Of a stretch of 64,000 nucleotides of DNA, positions 9,439 to 18,386 are shown one piece after another (positions within the stretch are counted from its first letter, which is position 1; every line of letters starts with the position of its first letter). The notes under the pieces were generated by a model. That model had not been told where the DNA came from, searched no databases, and worked only from the letters and a program-made list of their open reading frames with translations. Source of the DNA: CALHRB01 sp964473465 (GTDB lineage: Bacteria; Bacteroidota; Ignavibacteria; Kapaibacteriales; UBA2268); contig CAYYPE010000013.1 in the NCBI GenBank assembly GCA_964473465.1, positions 1 through 64,000 on the forward strand. Reading direction: 5' to 3'. The translations under genes were made by a program, and so were the position numbers.

Positions 9439-11322
9439 ATGGAAGGTAATTTTTTCTTTCAGGCAACTATTTATTTACTTGCCGCAGTCATAATGGTTCC
9501 AATAGCAAAAAAATTAGGTTTGGGTTCCGTTCTTGGTTATTTGATAGCAGGAGTATTGATAGGACCATTCCTTTTAGGATTTGTTGGACGGGAAGGGCAG
9601 GATATTATGCACTTCGCAGAGTTTGGTGTAGTTATGATGTTATTTCTTGTTGGTTTAGAATTGGAACCGGCACTGCTATGGCGATTGAGAGGACCAATAT
9701 TGGGACTTGGCGGATTGCAGGTAATAATAACAGCATCAATTGTATTTCTGATATCTATGATAATAGGATTGCCGTGGAAAGAGGGATTAGCGATTGGTTT
9801 TATTGTAGCAATGTCCTCAACAGCAATAGTATTGCAAACACTGAACGAAAAAGGGTTGATGAAAACCTCAGCTGGGCAAAGTTCATTTGCGGTTCTTCTG
9901 TTCCAGGACATAGCAGTGATACCAATTCTGGCGTTACTGCCTCTTCTTGCAACAAAAACAGGAATGGGCGGAGCTGAACACAATGATACATTTATATCAT
10001 CATTTCCAAGCTGGGCACAGCCGCTGATAGTAATTGGAGCAGTAGCATTAGTAATAGTTGCAGGTATGTATATAGTAAAACCAGTGCTCAGGTATGTTGC
10101 AAAAACAAGACTTAGGGAACTTTTCACTGCAACAGCACTATTGATAGTGGTAAGTATAACAGTTCTTATGGTCGGAGTTGGATTAAGTCCTGCATTGGGA
10201 ACATTTTTAGCTGGAGTAATATTAGCTAATAGTGAGTATAAGCACGAGCTTGAAAGTGATATAGAGCCATTCAAAGGATTGTTATTAGGATTGTTTTTTA
10301 TAGCGGTGGGGGCGTCAATAGATTTTGGTATGATATCGAGGGAACCATTACTTATTTTTGGAATCGTAGCAGCACTGATGGTAATAAAAACCATAATATT
10401 ACTGATACTTGGGGCAATATTCAAGTTAAGAACAGATCAGAATTTTATTTTTTCATTTGGTTTGTCACAGGTTGGAGAATTTGCATTTGTATTGCTGTCT
10501 TTTTCGTTACAGGAGGGTGTTTTAGCCTCAGAGACTGTCAGTCTATTGATGGCAGTAGTAGCGATAACAATGGCTCTAACTCCATTAGTTATGCTATTAA
10601 TTGAAAAAATAATCTTGCCCAGAATTGGAACTAAAGAAATCGAAGAAACAAAGGAACATGATTCAATAGAAGAGAGTAATCCAGTAATTATAGCTGGATT
10701 CGGACATTTTGGGAATACGATAGGGAGATTTCTTCGGGCAAATGGAGTTCATGCAACAATCCTTGATATTGATTCTGATAGAGTTGACACTTTGAGAAAA
10801 ATGGGTTTGAAGGTATTTTACGGAGATGCATCGAGGTATGACCTTTTGAAATCTGCCGGAGCAGATGAAGCAAAGATAATAATACTTGCAATAGACGATC
10901 CGGAGAAAAATCTGGAAATAATACATACTATAAAGAAGCATTTCCCCCATTTAAAAATATTGAGCAGAGCAAGGAACCGGTATTATGCCTATGAATTGAT
11001 GGATGAAGGAGTCAAACACATTTACAGGGAAACTCTTGACACATCAATCCGTTTAGGTATAGATGCCTTGAAATTTCTTGGATATCGTTCTCATAGTGTT
11101 CATAGAATGGCAAAGTTGTTTTTCAAACTTGATGAGCATCATTTGAAAGATCTTGGAAAGGTAAGAAACGATCAGAAAGTTTATATAAGCTATGCAAAAC
11201 AGAGGATAGAAGAAATAGAGGAATCAATGAAAAATGATGAAATGTTTGGAGAAATTAAGGAAGAAGGTTGGGATGTAGAAAGTTTGGTGGAAGAAGTCAA
11301 AAAACATAGTACTATAAAATGA
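9439..11322 (+). CDS. kefC: Kef-type glutathione-gated K+/H+ antiporter (CPA2 family)
   Basis: A 627-residue inner-membrane antiporter, close to E. coli KefC (620). Residues about 1-385 form 12-13 transmembrane helices of the CPA2 exchanger, including LGYLIAGVLIGP, VVMMLFLVGLELEP and the SSTAIVLQTL helix. Residues about 408-530 form a TrkA-N/RCK nucleotide-binding domain, with VIIAGFGHFGNTIGRFL and the terminal acidic residue of the Rossmann strand. The charged C-terminal tail is about 90 residues. The family expels K+ during electrophile stress under control of glutathione adducts. Whether this organism uses glutathione is not shown here. The upstream KefG-like gene supports the call; KefB and KefC are not separable from sequence. 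Confidence 0.9.
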   Translation: MEGNFFFQATIYLLAAVIMVPIAKKLGLGSVLGYLIAGVLIGPFLLGFVGREGQDIMHFAEFGVVMMLFLVGLELEPALLWRLRGPILGLGGLQVIITASIVFLISMIIGLPWKEGLAIGFIVAMSSTAIVLQTLNEKGLMKTSAGQSSFAVLLFQDIAVIPILALLPLLATKTGMGGAEHNDTFISSFPSWAQPLIVIGAVALVIVAGMYIVKPVLRYVAKTRLRELFTATALLIVVSITVLMVGVGLSPALGTFLAGVILANSEYKHELESDIEPFKGLLLGLFFIAVGASIDFGMISREPLLIFGIVAALMVIKTIILLILGAIFKLRTDQNFIFSFGLSQVGEFAFVLLSFSLQEGVLASETVSLLMAVVAITMALTPLVMLLIEKIILPRIGTKEIEETKEHDSIEESNPVIIAGFGHFGNTIGRFLRANGVHATILDIDSDRVDTLRKMGLKVFYGDASRYDLLKSAGADEAKIIILAIDDPEKNLEIIHTIKKHFPHLKILSRARNRYYAYELMDEGVKHIYRETLDTSIRLGIDALKFLGYRSHSVHRMAKLFFKLDEHHLKDLGKVRNDQKVYISYAKQRIEEIEESMKNDEMFGEIKEEGWDVESLVEEVKKHSTIK

Positions 11323-11325
11323 TAA

Positions 11326-12474
11326 TTAAGATTTTATGCTGATTTTCATCATAGAAAAATCATCGGGTAGAATTTTATCTTCTATATAAGACAGGTGATG
11401 GTTATAGAGCAAGGCAAGTTCAGAAGAGCTATCATCACGATTATTAAGAAGAAAATGCCTTAAATCTTCAATATCATTATATTCTGAATTTTCTTTTTTC
11501 AATTCAAAGGCACCATCAGAAAAAATATAAAGGTCGTCACCAGAATTTAATACTAATGATTTGTCCAAAAAATTATAATTTAATGTTCCTCCAATAATAA
11601 AATTATCAACAGATAAAAAGTTTGAAACATTATTTTCTGTGATTAATATAGCTGGTGGATGACCAGCCGAAGAAAAAACAAGTTCATTGGTTTTAATATT
11701 AAGACAGCCATACCAGAGAGTAAAGAAATGATTATTATGACCACTCATCTGGAAGATTTTATTTAACCCAGAGAGGACAGCTTTAGGACTTTTAAAATCA
11801 GTATCGGGAAGATTTTGAAATCTGATGGAATTGATAATTGCGACGGAGTGAAGAGCCGCCCCAACACCATGACCGGATACATCGATCAAATACATTGCTA
11901 AATGTTCATCATCAATAAAATGATATCCAAGGACATCTCCACCGAGAGCAATAGATGGTTTAAAAAAGAAATCTGCAGAGATGTTTTTATGTCTCAAAGG
12001 CAAAGGTAATAAAGATGAAATGTATTCGGAGGCTCTTTTTAATTCACTGTCAATCCTCTTCATATACTCAATAACTTTTTTCTTTGACTGATAAAGCTCG
12101 ATATGGTTTTTTACCCTAACGAGGAATTCCTCTTTTATGAAGGGTTTGGTGATATAGTCAACACCACCGGATTGGAAAGCTTTTGTAATATCTCCTGTTT
12201 CTGATAAAGCGGTTAGAAAAATAACAGGAATATCTCTAAGGTTTTCGATTTGTTTAATTCTTTTGCAGACTTCATTTCCATCCATATCCGGCATCATAAT
12301 ATCCAGAAGAATAAGATCGGGTTGAATTCTTGAAAGGATTTTCAAACCATCATAACCATTAGAAACAGGGATAACATCGTAACCAGCAGATTCGAGAATA
12401 TTACCAGCAATTTCGAGATTATTTGGACTATCGTCAATAATAAGGATTAAGTCGGTTTGTTTAGTTTTTTTCAT
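11326..12474 (-). CDS. Receiver-PP2C phosphatase (RsbU/SpoIIE type)
   Basis: A 382-residue response regulator with a phosphatase output. The receiver domain (about 9-125) has IIDD, phospho-acceptor Asp58 in LILLDIMMPDMDG, and TKPF. A short coiled helix (about 130-165) leads into a PP2C-type SpoIIE domain (about 170-380). That domain shows FKPSIALGGDVLG, YLIDVSGHGVGAALHS, SSAGHPPAIL, IFSDGAFE and a final DDFSMMKI metal ligand. Such enzymes dephosphorylate anti-anti-sigma (STAS) proteins in partner-switching stress control. No STAS or anti-sigma kinase gene is adjacent. It is convergent with kefC (three bases) and lies upstream-to-downstream with ptsH and tsaC on the same strand. Confidence 0.9.
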   Translation of the reverse strand: MKKTKQTDLILIIDDSPNNLEIAGNILESAGYDVIPVSNGYDGLKILSRIQPDLILLDIMMPDMDGNEVCKRIKQIENLRDIPVIFLTALSETGDITKAFQSGGVDYITKPFIKEEFLVRVKNHIELYQSKKKVIEYMKRIDSELKRASEYISSLLPLPLRHKNISADFFFKPSIALGGDVLGYHFIDDEHLAMYLIDVSGHGVGAALHSVAIINSIRFQNLPDTDFKSPKAVLSGLNKIFQMSGHNNHFFTLWYGCLNIKTNELVFSSAGHPPAILITENNVSNFLSVDNFIIGGTLNYNFLDKSLVLNSGDDLYIFSDGAFELKKENSEYNDIEDLRHFLLNNRDDSSSELALLYNHHLSYIEDKILPDDFSMMKISIKS

Positions 12475-12497
12475 TAAGATATAATAAAAAGGTAAAA

Positions 12498-12764
12498 TCA
12501 GGGTTCACCAAAACCTGAGTCAAATAAATCTTTAATTTGCTTTGAGGCAAGTTCTTCGTCCTCACCATTAGCTCTAATGGTAAGTTGAGCACCTTGCTCG
12601 GCTGCAAGAGTCATAACACCGATGATACTTTTAGCATTAATAGCAAATCCATCACGAATCAGATAAATATCTGACAAAAATTTTGATGATAACTTCACAA
12701 TAGAAGCCGCCGGTCTTGTATGTATTCCTGCTCTGTTTATTACAGTTACTTTAGTCTCTACCAT
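12498..12764 (-). CDS. ptsH: HPr-family phosphocarrier protein
   Basis: An 88-residue HPr. The active-site histidine lies in AGIHTRPAA, the enzyme I-dependent phosphorylation site. The regulatory serine region is SIIGVMTLAAEQG, the site used by HPr kinase/phosphorylase. No sugar-specific EII components or enzyme I are in this window. In many relatives with an incomplete PTS, HPr serves mainly regulation through the serine site; that role here is inference. It lies 23 bases upstream of the receiver-PP2C gene, so co-transcription is likely. Confidence 0.92.
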   Translation of the reverse strand: MVETKVTVINRAGIHTRPAASIVKLSSKFLSDIYLIRDGFAINAKSIIGVMTLAAEQGAQLTIRANGEDEELASKQIKDLFDSGFGEP

Positions 12765-12893
12765 CTTATTAATAAAAATTACACACTACTGAATACAAAA
12801 TTAAGAAAAATAAATTTAAATTAAACTAACATCAAATCAATGTATTATCTAAAAAATGATTATCGAAAAAAAATCAAAAAAATAAAATGAAAA

Positions 12894-13532
12894 TCATAGC
12901 AATTTAATTTTTAAAACTTTTTCGATTTCAGTTTTTGGAATAGCTCCTTCTCTTAGAATATAAAATCTGTCAGAAGATATATCAATAACAGTAGAGGCAA
13001 CTTGATTAGTTGTAAAACCGCCATCAATAATCAAGGGAATCTGGTTAGAGAAATTGTTAATTATATCGTCAGATTCGATAGCAGGCGACCGACCTGAAAT
13101 ATTTGCAGAAGTAGCAGCCAAAGGCTTTCCAAATTGATTAATAATATCAAGAGCAATTTCATTATCAGGAAAGCGAATGCCAATAGTTTGAAATCCAGCT
13201 GTAACGACATCCGGGACATGATTACTTTTCTTGATAATTATTGTTAAAGGACCCGGCAGGAAATAATCAGCAAGAATATAGAATTCATCAGGAATTGAGT
13301 CAGATAGATCTTCAACGAATTTTAAATCTGAAATATGAGCAGAAAGAGGTTTGTTAAAGTCTCTACCTTTTAATAAGAACAACTTTTTAACCGCAGATTC
13401 ATTAAACAAATCACAACCTAAACCATAAACAGTTTCAGTAGGAAATGCAATAATTTCCCCCTTGTTCAGCAAATCAGAACAAATTAATAAGTTGTCTTTA
13501 TAATTAATTTCATTTAATAAAATAGTTTCCAT
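12894..13532 (-). CDS. tsaC: L-threonylcarbamoyladenylate synthase
   Basis: A 212-residue Sua5/YciO/YrdC-domain protein. The KGEIIAFPTETVYGLGCDLF opening and KGRDFNKPLS are the family hallmarks for binding ATP, bicarbonate and threonine. PGPLTIIIKKS and a later PLAATSANISG match the remaining conserved blocks. The enzyme makes threonylcarbamoyl-AMP, the donor for the t6A37 modification of ANN-decoding tRNAs. The length corresponds to the short TsaC/YwlC form without the extra Sua5 C-terminal domain. It is on the same strand as ptsH, separated by 129 bases. Confidence 0.93.
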   Translation of the reverse strand: METILLNEINYKDNLLICSDLLNKGEIIAFPTETVYGLGCDLFNESAVKKLFLLKGRDFNKPLSAHISDLKFVEDLSDSIPDEFYILADYFLPGPLTIIIKKSNHVPDVVTAGFQTIGIRFPDNEIALDIINQFGKPLAATSANISGRSPAIESDDIINNFSNQIPLIIDGGFTTNQVASTVIDISSDRFYILREGAIPKTEIEKVLKIKLL

Positions 13533-13616
13533 ATTTATTTATAAAAATTGAAAGTTTTTTATTATTTTGACGATTTTATATCGAAAAGGATTTAAAAATA
13601 AATGGAGTTATATTGA

Positions 13617-16178
13617 ATGAAACCTGTTCATAGTTTTATAGTATCAGCAAATTTACCCGAAAGGATTTCAAAGCTGAAGGAATTGGCATATAATTACTGG
13701 TGGTGCTGGAATTCAGATGCAAAAGAGCTATTTATGAGAATAAACAAGGATATGTGGGATGAAGTAAGCCATAATCCAGTATCACTTATAAACCGCACAC
13801 CCCAGAATAAACTTCAGGAACTTGCAGAACAAACAGATTTCACAAGTTTTCTTGACTATGTCTTTGAAAAATTTCAAAAATATTTAGAACAAAAGACATG
13901 GTATGAAACTTTAGGTAATGACAATCATGGGTGTTTTGCATATTTTTCAACAGAGTATGGAATAAACGAAAGCTTCCCGAATTACTCAGGAGGTCTTGGG
14001 GTTCTTTCGGGAGATCATTTAAAATCAGCAAGCGATCTGGGTTTACCTCTTATTGGAGTTGGCTTATTATACCAGCAGGGGTATTTCAGACAACATCTGA
14101 CTCAAAACGGATGGCAGAATGAACTTTACCTCTATAATGACTTTTTCTCAATGCCATTAATTTTAATGAAAGACCAAACGGGTCAACCAATTATTCTTGA
14201 TGTTGACCTTCCGTTAGGTAAAGCTTTTTTTCAGATCTGGAAATTACAAATTGGGAAAGTTCCATTATATTTACTAGATACAAACATAGAACAAAACGGA
14301 ATCATTGAATATAGGGATATAACAGATCAGTTATATGGCGGAACGAGAGAAACCCGAATTCAGCAAGAAATTGTTCTTGGTATTGGCGGTATGAGGGCTT
14401 TGAAAGCATTAGGTTATACTCCTGAAGTAGTTCATATTAACGAGGGACATGCTGCATTTGCTCTGATTGAAAGAACAAAGCAGTTCATGGAAAAATACAA
14501 TATTGATTTCAGATCAGCTAAACAAATAACAAAAGCCTCATCAATATTTACAACTCACACACCAGTGCCAGCAGGCAACGAAGTATTCAGATTAGACAGA
14601 ATGGAAGCTTATTTTAATAATTACATCAAATCTTTGAAAATATCGAAAGAGAACTTTTTATCACTTGGACAAGTGGGGCAGTATAACCCTCAGGAAGATT
14701 TTTCGATGACTGTATTAGGTCTTAGGTTATCAAGTTATTATAATGCTGTGAGTAAGTTGCACGGTGTGGTAGCCCGAAAAATGTGGCATAATATCTGGAG
14801 TTGCTTCCCGGTAGATGAAGTTCCAATCGGTCACATAACAAATGGGGTTCATACCCTCACATGGATAGCACGAGAATTTTCAGAACTATTTGACAGATAT
14901 TTAACACCCAGATGGAGGACAGACACAGATAGTCAGGAAGTCTGGGACAGGATTGATGTTATACCATCGGAGGAAATCTGGAGAGAAAAGCAAAGGCGAA
15001 GAGTTCGGCTTGTTCTATTTGCCCGAAGATATTTACAGAAAAAACAAAAAGCATTTTTGACACCCGATCAAATAAATATAATTAATGAATACCTTAATCC
15101 AGATACACTTACAATTGGATTTGCGAGGAGGTTTGCAACATACAAAAGAGCTATGTTGATTTTCAGGGATATGGATAGATTGAAGAGAATTTTTACAGAT
15201 CCCGCAAGACCTGTCCAGATGTTGATAGCCGGAAAAGCTCATCCCCATGACACAGCAGGAAAGGAAGTAATCCAAAATATTATTCAGCAGGTGAAGGCTT
15301 ATGGGCTTGAAAAGCATATTGTTTTTCTTGAAGATTATGATATGGTGATAGCAAGACTTCTGATAAAAGGGTGCGATGTCTGGTTAAATACTCCAATCAG
15401 ACCAATGGAAGCAAGTGGAACAAGCGGAATGAAAGCAGCAATAAATGGAACGTTAAATTTAAGTATTCTTGATGGGTGGTGGGACGAAGGATTTGATGGT
15501 AGCAATGGATTTACAATCGGTCATGGAGAGGAATATACAAATCAGGAAGAACAGGATATAATCGAAGCAGGGTCATTATATAACACATTGGAGCAATCAA
15601 TCATACCAATGTTTTATGACAGACACCCCGTTAGCAGGATACCTGAAAATTGGCTAAACCTGATGAAAAACAGCATTAAAACTATTGCAGGAAGATTTTC
15701 GACAACAAGAATGGTTAAAGATTATACTAATAATTTTTATATACCCTCTTTAAAAAATTACAGAAAACTCACAGAAGACAATGGATCGAATGCAGTTAAT
15801 TTAAAAAAATGGAAAGATAATATCAGAGCAGAATGGAGTTCTGTTCAAATTAATGAAGTAAAGATTATTGAGGACGGAGATTTTTATGTTGGGAAACCAG
15901 TGAAATTATCTGCAATGGTTAACCTTGGAAAATTAAAGCCTTCTGATGTGGTAGTTCAGGTTTATTATGGCAGGATTAATCCGCATGGAGATCTCGAAAA
16001 TACTAATCATAAAAATTTAGATTTAGTAAAGTCCGAGGATAAGATACATTATTATGAAGGGTATTATGAGTGCCCTGATACAGGGCAGCAGGGATTTACA
16101 GTCAGAGTTCTGCCAAGTCATGAGCTAATGGTAAATCCAGCTGAATTATACTTATGCTCATGGGCAAGCGTAGTATAA
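13617..16178 (+). CDS. glgP: Alpha-glucan (glycogen/maltodextrin) phosphorylase
   Basis: An 853-residue GT35 phosphorylase of the short, DUF3417-containing bacterial/archaeal type. An N-terminal DUF3417 segment (about 10-110, with LAYNYWWCWNSDAKELF) precedes the phosphorylase core. The pyridoxal-phosphate site is seen in RPMEASGTSGMKAAINGTLN, and other core motifs are YFSTEYGI, HINEGHAAFAL and GFARRFATYKRA. It phosphorolyses alpha-1,4-glucans to glucose-1-phosphate in the cytoplasm. No other glycogen genes are adjacent. A TGGAG ribosome site lies just upstream of the ATG. It is convergent with the OmpA-family gene and shares a terminator region with it. Confidence 0.94.
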   Translation: MKPVHSFIVSANLPERISKLKELAYNYWWCWNSDAKELFMRINKDMWDEVSHNPVSLINRTPQNKLQELAEQTDFTSFLDYVFEKFQKYLEQKTWYETLGNDNHGCFAYFSTEYGINESFPNYSGGLGVLSGDHLKSASDLGLPLIGVGLLYQQGYFRQHLTQNGWQNELYLYNDFFSMPLILMKDQTGQPIILDVDLPLGKAFFQIWKLQIGKVPLYLLDTNIEQNGIIEYRDITDQLYGGTRETRIQQEIVLGIGGMRALKALGYTPEVVHINEGHAAFALIERTKQFMEKYNIDFRSAKQITKASSIFTTHTPVPAGNEVFRLDRMEAYFNNYIKSLKISKENFLSLGQVGQYNPQEDFSMTVLGLRLSSYYNAVSKLHGVVARKMWHNIWSCFPVDEVPIGHITNGVHTLTWIAREFSELFDRYLTPRWRTDTDSQEVWDRIDVIPSEEIWREKQRRRVRLVLFARRYLQKKQKAFLTPDQINIINEYLNPDTLTIGFARRFATYKRAMLIFRDMDRLKRIFTDPARPVQMLIAGKAHPHDTAGKEVIQNIIQQVKAYGLEKHIVFLEDYDMVIARLLIKGCDVWLNTPIRPMEASGTSGMKAAINGTLNLSILDGWWDEGFDGSNGFTIGHGEEYTNQEEQDIIEAGSLYNTLEQSIIPMFYDRHPVSRIPENWLNLMKNSIKTIAGRFSTTRMVKDYTNNFYIPSLKNYRKLTEDNGSNAVNLKKWKDNIRAEWSSVQINEVKIIEDGDFYVGKPVKLSAMVNLGKLKPSDVVVQVYYGRINPHGDLENTNHKNLDLVKSEDKIHYYEGYYECPDTGQQGFTVRVLPSHELMVNPAELYLCSWASVV

Positions 16179-16256
16179 AGCCAAGAAATTGAGAATTTAT
16201 TCAAAATTGTATGAATAAATCATCAAACGATAAGGTTTGATTATTTGGCTTTTTTT
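16177..16256 (+). terminator. Nested hairpin terminator region after glgP
   Basis: Three inverted repeats are stacked: outer AAAGCCAA (16177-16184) with TTGGCTTT (16245-16252), then ATTTATTCA / TGAATAAAT (16195-16203, 16212-16220), then ATCAAAC / GTTTGAT (16222-16228, 16235-16241). The outer stem ends in a T tract on the plus strand, so it can terminate glgP. The right arm lies inside the last codons of the convergent ompA-like gene. Confidence 0.6.
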
Positions 16257-18376
16257 ATCTCAATTTGAACTGTTCTGCTTAGATATCTTTCTTCAGGCGT
16301 GGAATATGAGTGAATATTTGATGGTAGAAACTTATCGGCTACACCCTGACATTTGTCGATAATAACATTAAGTTTCTTATCAGTCAGGATTTTATTAAGA
16401 AATTGGTAAACAGCATCAGCCCTGTTTTGAGAAAGCTTTATATTTTCTGCTGGAAAACCAAGATAATCGGTGAAACCTGTAATCGAAATTGTATCACCAC
16501 TGTTAATTTTATTTGCAAATTCTTTAATTCCAATTTTATCAATATCCCTCAAGATATCTTTAGAAACCTTAAAAAGTGCGACAGAGTATCTTTCGAGAAT
16601 TTTATCTGAGGTATCCTTATTTACTTTCTGATTATCATAACTTACAGCTGAATCCCCCACATCATTCCAAACAGTGAGCTTGACAATCAAGGATTCATTG
16701 CCAATAATTTTTTCAGCAAGGGAAGAATCAACATTTTGTGTGATTTTCTTTGGAACACCAGAACCAGAGTAGTTAAGTAAGATGTTATCTTTTTGAAATA
16801 ACTCAAGTTTCCATGAAACAATATTTTCGGAGGAAGTTCCGGAAGGGTCAAATTCTAATGCTGGTGGATCAATTTGAGGAGAATTTAATTTAGAAATAAT
16901 CGAAATAGGTTTTAGTAGCTCTGCATTATCAGGTTCAATTTCAACTCTTCTATTTTCAAAAAAACCATCTTCATTTTGAGAGAGGGTAGGATTTTTTGGC
17001 TCACAATTTTTTGAAGATGTAACAATAGTAAAAACTGAACTATCAATATTGAAATTACGAACAAAATAATCTCTTACAGCGATGGCTCTTTCCTGAGCAA
17101 TTCTGCAATTAGCTTTTTCAGTTGTTTTATCGGCATAGCCATATAGTTTTATTTTAATATTCGGATTTTCTTTTATTCTGTCAGCTAGAATTTTGAAGAT
17201 ATGTCTATTCAAAAAAACCGGATCAAGATAATCCAATTTTTCAGTATGATTTTCAAGAAATTTATATTTTTCACTTATTTCAATTGAATTTTTTTCGAAA
17301 AATATGTAAGGTAATAGGGGAACAACACTTCTTGCGTAATTATCCACAACATTAATAGAAAAGATTTTTTTTCTTGAAGAATCGGGATATACAGCAAAGG
17401 TTTGAATTTTAGCAAAAATTTCGGTTTTTTCAGGAATCAAAAGAGTGTCCGTTCTTTTGAGGATTTCTCTTATAGTTATAACATTTTTTTCTTCGAATGT
17501 AAGAGTATTAGTAAAGGTTTTGCCCAACACAAATAATGTATCTTTAAGATTTTTATGTCTTTGAATCAAAGTGTCCACTTCGAAAACGGTCTCTTTTCGA
17601 ATTTCAGGTTCGATTTTATCGGTTTTGTAATAAAAACTAAGAGAAAAATTTAGATAGTGGGTGCTCCAATCATAATTTTTAATTAATGGGATAATGTCAT
17701 AATAATATGATAGACGGGGTATCAGACGAAACCTATTAAAAAGGGAAAAAGGAAGTTCATAATCAAGATTAAGAGTGAAAGCTAATCTAAAGGGAATGAA
17801 ATCAGGAATATTGCCACTATATTCATCCCTAATTCTTTTGCCATTTTCATAAATAATACCGTCTGGTCTTAATATCTGCTCACTTTGGACTGCTTCGCCG
17901 GAGAATGAATAAGCAAACCAGACTCCTGTTCCAAAGCGAAATTTGTCAAATAAATTCAGAAATGAAGTGGTTGCAAGATAGAATGAGTTCAAGCTCAAAT
18001 CAATAGAATGACTGAAAGTTCCATCTTTCACCTCATTACCAAGCCTAACAGGTTTTATTTCCTCATAGAAGAATTTTGAGTTTGAGGTTTGAAAACCTAA
18101 ATCAGACTGAATGTCGAGATAATCAGAAATTCCTATGGAATAGAAAGCTGAACTAAAAAAACCGAAACCATCACCTGAAGAATACTTTGGACAGCATGAT
18201 GGTATTTCGGGCAAATGGGAGAAATTAACTAAATGCTTATTATATGATGCTCCAAGGGTCAAACCATATTTATCTTCAGAAAATAAATTAGTAAATGAGA
18301 TAAGATAGATTAAAATCAGAGGATAGATCTTCCTGATATTTAATTTATAGAAAAAATAAAATTTCAAGAGAGTCAT
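16241..18376 (-). CDS. OmpA-family outer-membrane protein with two OmpA domains
   Basis: A 711-residue cell-envelope protein. An N-terminal signal/anchor (about 12-34) precedes a beta-rich region (about 35-245), likely an outer-membrane barrel. A linker follows, then two peptidoglycan-binding OmpA-like domains. The first (about 370-490) has IKIKLYGYADKTTEKANCRI and the NRRVEIEP ending. The second (about 595-711) has DTISITGFTDYLGFPAENIK and LSQNRADAVYQFLN. Two OmpA domains in one chain are unusual but occur in this superphylum. It starts ten bases after the stop of the large T9SS protein gene, so both are transcribed together and may interact at the surface. Confidence 0.85.
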   Translation of the reverse strand: MTLLKFYFFYKLNIRKIYPLILIYLISFTNLFSEDKYGLTLGASYNKHLVNFSHLPEIPSCCPKYSSGDGFGFFSSAFYSIGISDYLDIQSDLGFQTSNSKFFYEEIKPVRLGNEVKDGTFSHSIDLSLNSFYLATTSFLNLFDKFRFGTGVWFAYSFSGEAVQSEQILRPDGIIYENGKRIRDEYSGNIPDFIPFRLAFTLNLDYELPFSLFNRFRLIPRLSYYYDIIPLIKNYDWSTHYLNFSLSFYYKTDKIEPEIRKETVFEVDTLIQRHKNLKDTLFVLGKTFTNTLTFEEKNVITIREILKRTDTLLIPEKTEIFAKIQTFAVYPDSSRKKIFSINVVDNYARSVVPLLPYIFFEKNSIEISEKYKFLENHTEKLDYLDPVFLNRHIFKILADRIKENPNIKIKLYGYADKTTEKANCRIAQERAIAVRDYFVRNFNIDSSVFTIVTSSKNCEPKNPTLSQNEDGFFENRRVEIEPDNAELLKPISIISKLNSPQIDPPALEFDPSGTSSENIVSWKLELFQKDNILLNYSGSGVPKKITQNVDSSLAEKIIGNESLIVKLTVWNDVGDSAVSYDNQKVNKDTSDKILERYSVALFKVSKDILRDIDKIGIKEFANKINSGDTISITGFTDYLGFPAENIKLSQNRADAVYQFLNKILTDKKLNVIIDKCQGVADKFLPSNIHSYSTPEERYLSRTVQIEIKKAK

Positions 18377-18386
18377 AAAGAGATTT

